Assembly (NCBI GenBank): GCA_050184415.1
Contig: JBFXAJ010000005.1
Span: 84,563-148,562, forward strand
Source of the DNA: JADLGL01 sp050184415
GTDB lineage: Bacteria; Pseudomonadota; Alphaproteobacteria; Rhizobiales; Kaistiaceae
DNA: 64,000 nt
Reading direction: 5' to 3'
Part shown: positions 1-8,211 of the stretch, in pieces
Layout of the letters: each line of letters starts with the position of its first letter
How positions within the stretch are numbered: position 1 is the stretch's first letter
Notes under the pieces: generated by a model
The model's input: the letters and a program-made list of their open reading frames with translations, nothing else
Told to the model about the DNA's origin: nothing
Databases searched by the model: none
Position numbers and translations under genes: made by a program

Positions 1-1
1 G

Positions 2-1618
2 TTCGACGTCATTCCCGACGCCGTGCCGACGATCGCCTTCGCCAGCGATCCGACGCGGACCAACGCCAATGCGCTTCGCGTCGAATACGCCATCGGCGAT
101 GATTACGGCGTGACCGCCGCGCGCGGCGAACTCGTGCTCGCCGATCCCTTGCCACCGGACGTCCGGCCGCTCATTGCGCCACCCGAACTGGCGCTCGCCT
201 TGCCGCCGGGCGATGGCACCGCTGGCGAGGGCGCCCTCGTTCGCGACTTGACCGCCCATCCGTGGGCCGGCCTGCCGGTAACTCTCACGCTCGTCGCCAC
301 CGACGCGATCGGGCAGGAAGGCCGCTCCGAGGCGCGGTCGTTCATCCTGCCGCCGCGCAGCTTCACCAATCCGCTCGCCCGCGCTCTCATCGAGCAGCGC
401 CGCGAGCTCGCGCTCGACGCCAACCGCCGGTATCGCGTGGCCTCGGCCCTCGACATCCTCGCCCTCGCGCCGGAGCAGCTGCCCAGCACGGGTGCCTATC
501 TCGCGCTCCGCTCTGTGTATCACCGGCTGGTCAACGCCCGTTCCGACCAGGATCTGGTCGCCGTCGTCGACTATCTCTGGCAGGTCGCCGTCGCGCTCGA
601 GGACGATCCGCTCGCCGAGGCCGCGGCCGAGCTCCAGGCAGCGACCGAGGCGCTTCGCGACGCCCTCGATCGCAACGCTCCCCAGGAGGAGATCCAGGCG
701 CTCCTCGAAGAACTGCGCGATGCGATGGCGCGGTACATGGAGGAGATGGCCCGCGAAGCCGCCGGCGATCCGCTGCGCGGGACGCCGGCGGATGCCGAGG
801 CGGTAGCGCCCGAGCAGCTCGACGACATCCTCCAGGAGCTTCAGGACCGCGCCGAGGCCGGCGATCGCGAGGCCGCCCAGCAGCTCCTCGACGAGCTCGA
901 CCAGATGATGCAGGGCATGCAGATGGGCAATCTGCAGGATCTGCAGCAGCCGCCCGAGGGCACCGAGGAAGCGCTGCGCGAGCTCGGCGACATCATCAAC
1001 GAGCAGCAGCGCCTCCGCGACGAGACCTTCGCCCTGCAGCAGCAGCAGAACGCGCCGATGCCGACGCCGCTGACCGACGAGGAAGCGCGGCAGCTCCTCG
1101 AGCAGCTCCGGACCCAGCGCGAAGGCGAGCAGGCGCAGGCGGACCAGCTGCGCGAGCAGCAGCAGACGCTCGACGCCCAGCTTGGCCGGCTCATGGACGA
1201 GATGGAGGAGCTGGGCTTCCTAGAACCGGACAACACGCTCGGCGCAGCCCGCGAGGATATGGCGGCGGCGGGCCAGGCGCTCGGTGCCGGCGACACCGGT
1301 ACCGCGGTGGCCGAACAGGGTCAGGCGCTCGACAATCTGCAGGGCGGCGCCCAGAACCTTGCGCAGACCCTCCTCAACCAGCAGGGGGGCGAAAACCCCG
1401 ACCGCGAGGGTGGCGCCGGCGCCGGCGACGATCCGTTCGGCCGGCCTGTGCCCACCGAGGGGCCGGACTATGGCGAAGGTGTCGAGGTTCCGGAGCAGAT
1501 CGACCGCCAGCGCGCCGGGCAGATCCTCGACCTGATCCGCGAACGGCTCGAAGAGCTCGGCCGGCCCCAGCTCGAGCGCGACTATCTCGAGCGGCTCCTC
1601 GACGCCTTCCGGCCGTAG
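2..1618 (+). CDS. DUF4175 / TIGR02302 family protein, C-terminal part
   Basis: The reading frame is open from the left edge, so the start lies outside the window; about 538 residues are visible. The GTG at 23 lies inside the frame and is probably not the true start. The visible part has an N-terminal globular region and then, from roughly residue 200 to 460, a long acidic, Gln/Glu-rich, coiled-coil-like stretch with runs such as QQQQ and EELRDAM. That composition is typical of the TIGR02302 (DUF4175) family of alphaproteobacteria, which carries membrane segments near the N-terminus; those would be in the missing part. The molecular function of the family is not established. It converges on hpt with a 13-base gap, the order seen in rhizobia. 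Confidence 0.8.
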   Translation, partial: FDVIPDAVPTIAFASDPTRTNANALRVEYAIGDDYGVTAARGELVLADPLPPDVRPLIAPPELALALPPGDGTAGEGALVRDLTAHPWAGLPVTLTLVATDAIGQEGRSEARSFILPPRSFTNPLARALIEQRRELALDANRRYRVASALDILALAPEQLPSTGAYLALRSVYHRLVNARSDQDLVAVVDYLWQVAVALEDDPLAEAAAELQAATEALRDALDRNAPQEEIQALLEELRDAMARYMEEMAREAAGDPLRGTPADAEAVAPEQLDDILQELQDRAEAGDREAAQQLLDELDQMMQGMQMGNLQDLQQPPEGTEEALRELGDIINEQQRLRDETFALQQQQNAPMPTPLTDEEARQLLEQLRTQREGEQAQADQLREQQQTLDAQLGRLMDEMEELGFLEPDNTLGAAREDMAAAGQALGAGDTGTAVAEQGQALDNLQGGAQNLAQTLLNQQGGENPDREGGAGAGDDPFGRPVPTEGPDYGEGVEVPEQIDRQRAGQILDLIRERLEELGRPQLERDYLERLLDAFRP

Positions 1619-1631
1619 TCGGGCGGGCCGG

Positions 1632-2171
1632 CTAATCCTCGACGACGCCGACGAAGGGCAGCTCGCGGAAGGCGTGGGCGGCGTCCATGCCGTAGCCGAC
1701 GACGAAGAGGTCGGGGCTTTCAAAGCCGACATGGTCGGCATCGATCGCCGTCTTCCGCTTGCCGCGCTTGTCGAGGAGGACTGCCGTGCCGATGCGGGCA
1801 GCGCCGCGTTCGCGGAGAAGGTCGCGGGCGAAGGCGAGCGTGCGGCCGGATTCGAGGATGTCGTCGATGAGGAGGACGTCGCGCCCGGCGACGTCGCTCT
1901 CGATGTCGCGGACGATGCGCACCGACCCGGACGATATCGTGCCCTCGCCGTAGCTCGACAGGGACAGGAACTCGACCTCCGGCGACAACCCCGCAGCGTG
2001 CAGCGACCGCAAGAGGTCCGCGGCGAAGACGAAGCTGCCCTTGAGGATCGCGACCACCAGAAGATCGCGATAGCCGGCGCCGGCGATCTCCGCCGCGAGC
2101 TGCGCGTTCCGCGCCGCGATGGCGGCGGCGTCGAAGAGGATGCGGACCGATCGGTCGCGGATCATCGGCAT
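1632..2171 (-). CDS. hpt: Hypoxanthine phosphoribosyltransferase
   Basis: Purine salvage enzyme that joins hypoxanthine (and usually guanine) to PRPP in the cytosol, giving IMP or GMP. With the chosen ATG at 2171 the product is 179 residues, the normal family length. The PRPP-binding motif DVLLIDDILESGRTL sits near residues 98-112, and an LKGSFVFAADL segment typical of Hpt lies in the N-terminal third. An upstream in-frame start would add about 43 Arg/Ala-rich residues with no family resemblance, so I reject it. The gene converges with the DUF4175 gene and diverges from ftsE; hpt next to ftsEX is common in Hyphomicrobiales. Confidence 0.93.
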   Translation of the reverse strand: MPMIRDRSVRILFDAAAIAARNAQLAAEIAGAGYRDLLVVAILKGSFVFAADLLRSLHAAGLSPEVEFLSLSSYGEGTISSGSVRIVRDIESDVAGRDVLLIDDILESGRTLAFARDLLRERGAARIGTAVLLDKRGKRKTAIDADHVGFESPDLFVVGYGMDAAHAFRELPFVGVVED

Positions 2172-2380
2172 GGAGTTCGCTCGGCTCGGCGCCATGGAGA
2201 GGGGCGCGATGGCCAGGAGAGGAGGCAACGCGGTTGTCCTCTCGTCAATTCGGCGCCGGCGCGCAACCGCCATGTTGCGTCTTGTCCGCAAACGCGACAT
2301 GGGGTCTTCGTAAACGAGACGTTAACGGTGGCCGGCGACAAACGCCGGTCTTCGGATTCCACAGGCAGGCCACCCCGCGC

Positions 2381-3040
2381 GTGTTTCGCTTCGACAATGT
2401 CGGCTTGCGCTACGGAACGGGGCCGGAGGTCCTGCGCGACCTGTCGTTCCGCATTGCCCCACGCTCGTTCCAGTACCTCACCGGCCCGTCCGGAGCCGGC
2501 AAGAGCAGCCTCCTCCGGCTGATGTTCCTGTCGATTCGCCCGACCCGCGGGCTGATCACGATCTTCGGCCGTGACCGCTCGACCGTGAAGCGATCGGAGC
2601 TGCCGCTCCTTCGCCGGCGCATCGGCGTCGTCTTCCAGGACTTTCGGCTCCTGGACCACCTCACGACCTACGAGAACGTCGCGCTGGCGCTCCGGATCGT
2701 CGGCAAGCCCGAGGCCCGTTACAAGTCGGACGTGGTCGAGCTCCTCAACTGGGTCGGCCTTGGCGAACGCATCAACGCCTATCCGCCGGTGCTGTCGGGC
2801 GGCGAGAAGCAGCGCGCCGCCATTGCCCGCGCCGTCATCGGCCATCCCGAGATCCTTCTCGCCGACGAGCCCACCGGTAATGTCGACCCGCCGCTGGCGC
2901 GCCGGCTGCTGCGGCTCTTCGTGGAGCTGAACCGGCTCGGCACGTCCGTCATCATCGCCACGCACGACACGGAGCTGATGTCGCAATTCCCCGCCCGAAG
3001 CATGGTGCTCGAGGATGGCCGGCTTCGGATCAACGACTGA
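2381..3040 (+). CDS. ftsE: Cell division ATP-binding protein FtsE
   Basis: ATPase of the FtsEX complex, an ABC-type machine at the division site that controls peptidoglycan hydrolases through FtsX. The 219 residues contain Walker A GPSGAGKSS (about 35-43), Q-loop VFQDFRLL (about 84), signature LSGGEKQR (138-145), Walker B ILLADEPTG (158-166) and the H-loop ATHD (about 195). I chose the GTG at 2381 because the protein then begins VFRFDNV like other FtsE proteins and has the family length; the frame is open further upstream but that part is not FtsE-like. The 3' end overlaps ftsX by 26 bases, implying translational coupling. Confidence 0.95.
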   Translation: MFRFDNVGLRYGTGPEVLRDLSFRIAPRSFQYLTGPSGAGKSSLLRLMFLSIRPTRGLITIFGRDRSTVKRSELPLLRRRIGVVFQDFRLLDHLTTYENVALALRIVGKPEARYKSDVVELLNWVGLGERINAYPPVLSGGEKQRAAIARAVIGHPEILLADEPTGNVDPPLARRLLRLFVELNRLGTSVIIATHDTELMSQFPARSMVLEDGRLRIND

Positions 3041-3998
3041 CCACCCGATCAAGACGCAACGCCTTCGGCTGCTGCCGAAGGCGTTGCGGCGCGGGACGAC
3101 GGCGGCGGGGCCGAGCCCGATCGTGCCGCCGAACTCGATCGCCGGAACTGCGCTGATGGCCGTCGTCGCCATCATGAGCTTCCTCGCCTGCATGACCGTC
3201 GGCGCGGTCACGCTCGTGCGCGATGCGGCCACCGACTGGCAGGCCGACGTCGCGCGCGAGCTGACCATCCAGATCATTCCCGCCGAAGGCATCGATGCGG
3301 ACGAGGCGGCGGACCGCGCCGCGGCCATCGCCCGCGGCGCCGCCGGCGTTGCCGATGCGCGCGTGCTGACGGCCGACGAGAATGCGGCGCTCCTCGAGCC
3401 CTGGCTCGGGGCGGACATCGACGCGGCCGAGCTCCCGATCCCGCGCCTCGTCGTCATCGAGATCGAAGACCCGGGAGCGCTCGATATCGAGGCCCTTCGC
3501 GGCGACATCGCCACGGTCGAAGGTGCGACGCTCGACGACCATGCCATGTGGGTCGATCGCCTCGAGGCGATGGCGAACGTCTCGGTGGTGGTCGGTTTTG
3601 CCGTGCTGCTCCTCGTCTTCGCCGCCACGGTGATGTCGGTCATCTTCGCCACGCGCGGCGCGATGGCGGGGAACCAGCAGCTCGTCTCGGTCCTTCACTT
3701 CATTGGGGCCGAGGACTGGTTCGTGGCCCGGGAGTTCCAGCGCCACTTTCTCGTGCTGGGTCTCAAGGGTGGCCTAGCGGGCGCGCTCGTCGCGGCGATT
3801 CTGTTCGGCATCCTCAGCCTGCTCATGGCCGCGATCGGACGGTCGCCGGAGGGCGTCCAGGTGTCGGCGCTGTTCGGCAGTTTCTCGGTCGGACCGACCG
3901 GCTATTTCGCCGCGATCCTCGTTGCGTTCTTCATCGCCGTCCTCACGGCGCTGACGTCGCGGCTGACGGTTTTCCGATACCTCGCCGAGGTAAACTAG
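3015..3998 (+). CDS. ftsX: Cell division protein FtsX, ABC transporter permease
   Basis: Inner-membrane partner of FtsE. The 327 residues fit the FtsX layout: a cytoplasmic N-terminal stretch, a first membrane helix at about 42-66, a periplasmic domain at about 67-187, then three more helices at about 188-211, 247-273 and 295-315. The periplasmic domain is where FtsX proteins contact amidase activators or hydrolases; the partner is not visible here. The ATG at 3015 lies inside the end of ftsE (26-base overlap), so the two are one translationally coupled unit. plsC follows after 85 bases on the same strand and may be cotranscribed. Confidence 0.94.
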   Translation: MAGFGSTTDHPIKTQRLRLLPKALRRGTTAAGPSPIVPPNSIAGTALMAVVAIMSFLACMTVGAVTLVRDAATDWQADVARELTIQIIPAEGIDADEAADRAAAIARGAAGVADARVLTADENAALLEPWLGADIDAAELPIPRLVVIEIEDPGALDIEALRGDIATVEGATLDDHAMWVDRLEAMANVSVVVGFAVLLLVFAATVMSVIFATRGAMAGNQQLVSVLHFIGAEDWFVAREFQRHFLVLGLKGGLAGALVAAILFGILSLLMAAIGRSPEGVQVSALFGSFSVGPTGYFAAILVAFFIAVLTALTSRLTVFRYLAEVN

Positions 3999-4083
3999 GG
4001 CACGCTTGCCGCCCGGGCTCCCGTCTGCTCAAGGATCGGCCGCCGTCTGACATTCCCGCCCGCTCACCAGCCTCCCAAGCCGA

Positions 4084-4881
4084 ATGCTCGTCATCCGATC
4101 GCTGCTCTTCAATGCTGCCTTCTACGTCGCGATGGCGGTCACCTTCATCGTGGTGACGCCGGTCTATTTCTTCCTCCCGCAGCCGCGGAACATGGCCGTG
4201 GTGAGCTGGCTCGCCCGGGTCGAGCTCTGGCTGCTCCGCGTCATCGCCGGCACGAAGGTGGAGTTCCGCGGGCTCGAGAACCTGCCGGACGGGCCGTTCA
4301 TCCTTGCATCGAAACACCAGTCGATCTGGGAGACGTTCGCCTTCCTGAAGCCGATCCCGAACCCCGGCGTCGTGATCAAGCGCCAGCTCCTCTACGTCCC
4401 GATCTGGGGCTGGTGGGCGTGGAAGGCCGAGATGATCTACGTCACCCGCGGCGGCGGCACGGCGGCGCTGCGCGAGATCACCGAAGGGGGCGAGCGCGTC
4501 CTCAAACAGGGGCGGCCGCTGATCATCTTCCCCGAGGGGACCCGCCGCGCGCCCGGCGCGCCGCCCGACTACAGGCAGGGCATCGCGCTCCTTTACGCCA
4601 AGCTCGGCGTTCCCGTGGTCCCGGTCGCCCTCAATTCCGGCCTCTACTGGCCGCGGCGGCGGTTCCTGCGCTTTCCAGGAACCATCATCGTCGAAATGAT
4701 GCCGCCCATTCCGCCGAAGCTCTCCCCGCGAGCCTTCCTTAACGAACTCACGGCTACGATCGAATCCGGTTGCGATCGCCTTCTCCTCGAAGCGGACGCC
4801 GCTACGCCGCGGCCGCCATTCGGAGATGAGGCGAAAGCGAGGCTGGCTGAACTGAAAAAGACTGATTCTTCCGTTACTTAG
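4084..4881 (+). CDS. plsC: 1-acyl-sn-glycerol-3-phosphate acyltransferase
   Basis: Transfers an acyl chain to lysophosphatidic acid to form phosphatidic acid, at the inner membrane. The 265-residue protein starts with a hydrophobic segment (about 8-31). The acyltransferase motif I is KHQSIWE, with H78 and an acidic residue five positions on; most PlsC have Asp here (HX4D) and this one has Glu (HX4E). Motif III FPEGTRR is at 149-155, followed by the VPVVPVALNSG segment. It follows ftsX on the same strand, a common rhizobial order. The family assignment is firm; the exact acyl donor and acceptor cannot be read from sequence. Confidence 0.9.
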   Translation: MLVIRSLLFNAAFYVAMAVTFIVVTPVYFFLPQPRNMAVVSWLARVELWLLRVIAGTKVEFRGLENLPDGPFILASKHQSIWETFAFLKPIPNPGVVIKRQLLYVPIWGWWAWKAEMIYVTRGGGTAALREITEGGERVLKQGRPLIIFPEGTRRAPGAPPDYRQGIALLYAKLGVPVVPVALNSGLYWPRRRFLRFPGTIIVEMMPPIPPKLSPRAFLNELTATIESGCDRLLLEADAATPRPPFGDEAKARLAELKKTDSSVT

Positions 4882-4912
4882 TCGAAGTTAAGCCGCAATG
4901 CCGCATTAGTCC

Positions 4913-4941
4913 TTGCATCGATAGCGTAGGTGTTCTACATT
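4913..4941 (+). promoter_or_regulatory. Predicted sigma-70-type promoter giving a near-leaderless transcript
   Basis: TTGCAT at 4913-4918, a 17-base spacer, then TACATT at 4936-4941. Transcription would start at about 4948, at the ATG (4949) of the next gene. The match and spacing are seen in the sequence; activity is inferred. Confidence 0.5.
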
Positions 4942-4948
4942 TGTTCTC

Positions 4949-5314
4949 ATGATGAGTAGCGACAGGTTCCATCTCGTGGACGGCGGAGCGCCCAAGGTGC
5001 CGGGGCTCGGAGCGCTCGGCGAGCGCTTCCACTACTGGTGCGGCGCGTCCGGCCGGCGCTACCTGTTCACGGCCGTCGCGCCCGAGGAGCTGGGCGATTT
5101 CAGCGCTGCTGTGGTGGTTCTCGCCCGTCATGGCAATGACGGGCTTGCCGGCGAGGACGTCATGCTGATGGGCGGTGACCGGAGCGTCATCGCCGCGCGG
5201 CTCGCGGCCGACCCGGGCCTCGTCGCCTTCGTGCATCTCCTCAGCCCGACGCACGCCGCGCGCCAGGCGGCCGTTCGCGATCTCCTCGGCACCCGCCAGT
5301 CGATGGCCGCCTAG
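4949..5314 (+). CDS. Conserved hypothetical protein, 121 aa
   Basis: A small soluble-looking protein with no membrane segment, signal peptide or recognised catalytic motif. It begins MMSSDRFHLVDGG, has a central ARHGNDGLAGEDVMLMGGD segment, and ends in an Ala-rich helix (HLLSPTHAARQAAVRDLLG). Codon use matches its neighbours, and no overlapping frame offers a better gene. Two ATG codons are adjacent at 4949 and 4952 with no ribosome-binding site before them; a promoter-like pair 7 bases upstream suggests a leaderless message. It stands between plsC and the convergent chaC gene. I do not recognise the family and assign no function. Confidence 0.65.
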   Translation: MMSSDRFHLVDGGAPKVPGLGALGERFHYWCGASGRRYLFTAVAPEELGDFSAAVVVLARHGNDGLAGEDVMLMGGDRSVIAARLAADPGLVAFVHLLSPTHAARQAAVRDLLGTRQSMAA

Positions 5315-5340
5315 GAACTGCCGCGGATCGCCGCCGGCGA

Positions 5341-5886
5341 TCAATTTTGCGGCATCAGCGCATCGTCCTCGAGCTTGCCGGCGATCCATTCCAGCGCGGG
5401 ATCCCGGATCCCAAGCTGCTTGAGGTGGTTGACCGTGTTGACCACATAGTCGCGGTTCGGCCCGGAATCGCCGTGTCCGCCGCGGACGATCTCGAGCGCG
5501 ACTTCCGGCGGGAGCACGCCTGCATAGTCGCGATGGCGCCGGTCGACGACATAGACGAGCGCGTTCACGGTGCGGTCGTCGGAACCTTCTAGCTTCACCG
5601 GACGATAAACCTCACGATATATGTGCGTGATCAGTTCTCGGGCCCGCAGATACACCTTCACGGAATCGCCCTTATCCTCGGCGACACGAAACGCGACGCC
5701 CCGACAGGAGCCGCCTTTGTCCAGGCCGAGCACGAGCCCGGGCTTGCTGCTGGTGCCCCGGTGGGACACCGACCAGACGCAGAGGGCCCGATGGGCGCCA
5801 TGAAGGCGAGCCGGCACGGTCTCGACATGGGGGAAGCCGGGACGCCACATCAACGACCCGTAGCCGAATACCCAGAGGTCGGACAT
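5341..5886 (-). CDS. chaC: ChaC-type glutathione-specific gamma-glutamylcyclotransferase
   Basis: ChaC proteins cleave glutathione to 5-oxoproline and Cys-Gly in the cytosol. With the ATG at 5886 the product is 181 residues, beginning MSDLWVFGYGSLMW; the YGSL substrate-binding loop at residues 9-12 is the hallmark of the fold. The likely catalytic Glu is that of the ARELI segment in the middle of the protein. An alternative ATG at 5931 would add 15 residues and overlap the divergent DUF2125 start. The gene diverges from DUF2125 and converges with the 121-residue hypothetical. A second cyclotransferase-fold gene lies at 12.2 kb. Confidence 0.88.
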   Translation of the reverse strand: MSDLWVFGYGSLMWRPGFPHVETVPARLHGAHRALCVWSVSHRGTSSKPGLVLGLDKGGSCRGVAFRVAEDKGDSVKVYLRARELITHIYREVYRPVKLEGSDDRTVNALVYVVDRRHRDYAGVLPPEVALEIVRGGHGDSGPNRDYVVNTVNHLKQLGIRDPALEWIAGKLEDDALMPQN

Positions 5887-5929
5887 TGCTTCTGCCGTCG
5901 GCCGGTCGGAATCGCTTGGTGAGGTGGCC

Positions 5930-7024
5930 ATGCTAGCCCCAATGGACGCGACGGCAACACCTGAAAACGAGGCAGCAACGCCTGTTGCCAAGGCGGCCAC
6001 GCGCCGGAAGGGTCGCATGCCCCGCCGCCTGTTCAGCCTTGCGGTCATTCTTGCCGTCCTGTGGTGCGGCTACTGGTTCGTTGCCTACACGCTCGCGCAT
6101 TCCGTGGTTCGCGACGCCACCGCAGCCGAGAACCAGGCCGACCCGCTGCTGTCCTGTCTCGAACGCGCCTTTGGCGGTTTCCCGCTGCAGCTGACCCTGC
6201 GTTGCGAGGGCGCCATCGCGGCCACCGCCGACATGCGCGCCAGCATCGGCCACGTCGCGGCGGCAGCGCCACTCTACCGGCCCGGCCAGGTCACCGCCGA
6301 CGTCGTGGGGCCGTTCCGTCTCGAGGCCCCCGGCCTCGTGCTCGACGCGGCGTGGGGAGATGGTGCCGCAACCGTCGACACCGGGCTGATCGGGCCGACG
6401 GGGGGCCGGGTGACCTTCACCGCGTTCAACTTCGCGCTTGCCGAAACCGCCGGCGTGCCGCTCTTCTCCGCGCGGGCCGGGCAGTGGGGCAGCGAGGTGC
6501 GGCCAGCGACGGGCGAAGCCGATTCGCTCCGCCTCGTCCTGTCGGCGGACGATCTCGTGATGACGCTCGGAACGGTCGCGTTCCCGGAGCTGTCGGGCGA
6601 GGCGACAATCATCCTTCTGGGCAGCGGCGACCAGATCAACCGCAACCCGCTGGATGTTTTCCGGGCCTGGCTCCGGGCCGGCGGGCACCTTGAGGTCGAT
6701 CATGCCCTCCTGACCTCAGGCGCGGTCGAGGCCGACATCAGGGGGCCGCTGACGCTCGGCGCGGATGGAACGCTCAGCGGCGACCTGACGGTCCGCTACA
6801 CGGGCCAGGAGGATCTCGGCCTCCTGGTGCAGGCAATCTTCCCGTGGGCCGCCGATGCCGCCGACCTCGTCGCCGAAGCCATCGTGGCGATGTCGCATCC
6901 GGTCGAGATCCGCGGCGAGCCGGGTCTTGAGGTCCGGCTCCTGATCGATCGCGGCCTGATCAAATACGGCCTCTTCCCGATCGTCACGATTCCTTCTCTG
7001 GGGTCTCTGGCGCACCTTCTGTAG
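5930..7024 (+). CDS. DUF2125 family protein, membrane-anchored
   Basis: A 364-residue protein with a basic N-terminus, one membrane segment (roughly residues 34-56, rich in Leu/Val/Trp), and a large extracytoplasmic domain with repeated beta-rich patterns, as in the DUF2125 family. The function of that family is unknown. I chose the ATG at 5930 because GGTGAGG lies at 5918-5924, 5 bases before it; a GTG at 5924 is the alternative. The start region abuts the divergent chaC gene. The 3' end overlaps the convergent prephenate dehydrogenase gene by 41 bases, so the two messages share complementary 3' ends. Confidence 0.82.
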   Translation: MLAPMDATATPENEAATPVAKAATRRKGRMPRRLFSLAVILAVLWCGYWFVAYTLAHSVVRDATAAENQADPLLSCLERAFGGFPLQLTLRCEGAIAATADMRASIGHVAAAAPLYRPGQVTADVVGPFRLEAPGLVLDAAWGDGAATVDTGLIGPTGGRVTFTAFNFALAETAGVPLFSARAGQWGSEVRPATGEADSLRLVLSADDLVMTLGTVAFPELSGEATIILLGSGDQINRNPLDVFRAWLRAGGHLEVDHALLTSGAVEADIRGPLTLGADGTLSGDLTVRYTGQEDLGLLVQAIFPWAADAADLVAEAIVAMSHPVEIRGEPGLEVRLLIDRGLIKYGLFPIVTIPSLGSLAHLL

Positions 7025-7940
7025 GCGCCGGCCGCCGGCCGAAATCCGCCTTGGCGGTCTCCTGGCCGGCCGCGACGATGCCGCGGCGGATCGCCCGCGT
7101 CCGCGTGAAGAGCTGGAACAGCGCTTCGCCGTCACCCCAGCGGATGGCCCGCTGCAGCGAAGCGAGGTCCTCGTTGAAACGCCCCAGCATCTCCAGCACC
7201 GCCTCCTTGTTGTGAAGGAAGACATCGCGCCACATCGTCGGATCGGAGGCCGCGATGCGCGTGAAATCGCGGAAGCCGCCCGCCGAGAATTTCATCACCT
7301 CGGACTGCGTCACCGTCTCGAGATCGGCGGCGGTGCCGACGATGTTGTAGGCGATGAGGTGCGGGACGTGGCTGGTGATGGCCAGCACGAGGTCGTGGTG
7401 CTGCGGGGTCATCGTCTCGACATTGGCCCCGAGCGCGGTCCAGAACGCGGCGAGCTTCTGCACCGCCTCAGAGTCCGAATCCGGGAGCGGCGTCAGAATG
7501 CACCAGCGCTTGTCGAACAACTCGGCAAAGCCGGCGTCAGGCCCGGAATACTCGGTTCCTGCGACCGGGTGGGCCGGGATGAAGTGGACGTGGCCCGGCA
7601 AATGCGGCGCCATCTGGCGCACCACCGACTGCTTCACCGAGCCGACGTCGGAAACGATCGCGCCGGCCGGCAGGACCGCCCCGATCGCCTTCGCGACCTC
7701 TTCCGACGCGCCGACCGGAACGCAGGCGATCACGCAGTCGGCGCCTCGCGCGGCCTGAGCGGCCTCGGCGTGGTAGCTGTCGCCGAGCTTCAGCTCCTCG
7801 GCGCGCCGTAGCGTTTCCGCACGGCGGGTGTGGATCGCGACATGCCTCGCGACCCCGGCGCGCCTCGCGGCAAGCGCGATCGACGAGCCGATGAGCCCGA
7901 TGCCGATCAGGGCCAGGCGATTGAAGATCGGCTCGGTCAT
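6984..7940 (-). CDS. tyrA: Prephenate/arogenate dehydrogenase
   Basis: Oxidative decarboxylation of prephenate (or arogenate) in tyrosine synthesis. The 318 residues start MTEPIFNRLALIGIGLIGSS, with the NAD(P)-binding GIGLIG loop at 13-18. HPVAGTEYSGP, typical of the TyrA active-site region, is near residue 130, and the C-terminal half is helical as in the dimerisation domain. No fused chorismate mutase or ACT domain is present. It is the last gene of a chorismate mutase-hisC-tyrA run, but a 271-base gap holding a palindromic element separates it from hisC. Which substrate it prefers cannot be told; the name tyrC is used for similar proteins. Confidence 0.9.
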   Translation of the reverse strand: MTEPIFNRLALIGIGLIGSSIALAARRAGVARHVAIHTRRAETLRRAEELKLGDSYHAEAAQAARGADCVIACVPVGASEEVAKAIGAVLPAGAIVSDVGSVKQSVVRQMAPHLPGHVHFIPAHPVAGTEYSGPDAGFAELFDKRWCILTPLPDSDSEAVQKLAAFWTALGANVETMTPQHHDLVLAITSHVPHLIAYNIVGTAADLETVTQSEVMKFSAGGFRDFTRIAASDPTMWRDVFLHNKEAVLEMLGRFNEDLASLQRAIRWGDGEALFQLFTRTRAIRRGIVAAGQETAKADFGRRPAPTEGAPETPEKES

Positions 7941-7999
7941 GCCGCCGCGTCCCTTTTCGAGTCAGAGACGATGGGCTTTGCGGAATGACGGGCTCCGAG

Positions 8000-8160
8000 C
8001 TCCCCCCTTGAGGGGGAGCGGGCTTTCGCGAGGCGAAGCCGACGCGAAACCGTGGGGGGTCTGGGCCCATCCGCAGCGACGGCGCTGGCGGAAGCGCCGC
8101 GACCCCCACCGAAGCCTGCTCCTTGCAGTCGCAAGCTTCCGCCTCCCCTCAAGGGGGAGG
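8000..8160. repeat. Nested palindromic intergenic element between hisC and tyrA
   Basis: Each end is itself a palindrome: 8000-8018 has 7-base arms CTCCCCC/GGGGGAG round CTTGA, and 8142-8160 has arms CCTCCCC/GGGGAGG round TCAAG. The two ends are inverted copies of each other, and inside them GTGGGGGGTC (about 8052) and GACCCCCAC (about 8101) pair again. The whole 161-base unit could fold into one long hairpin in RNA. It looks like the REP/BIME-like elements common in rhizobial genomes. It interrupts an otherwise tight operon. Confidence 0.75.
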
Positions 8161-8211
8161 CCCGGGGGCCAGAGGCGATGTGCCCAGCGGAACGACCAAC
8201 TCTGAGGTGCC

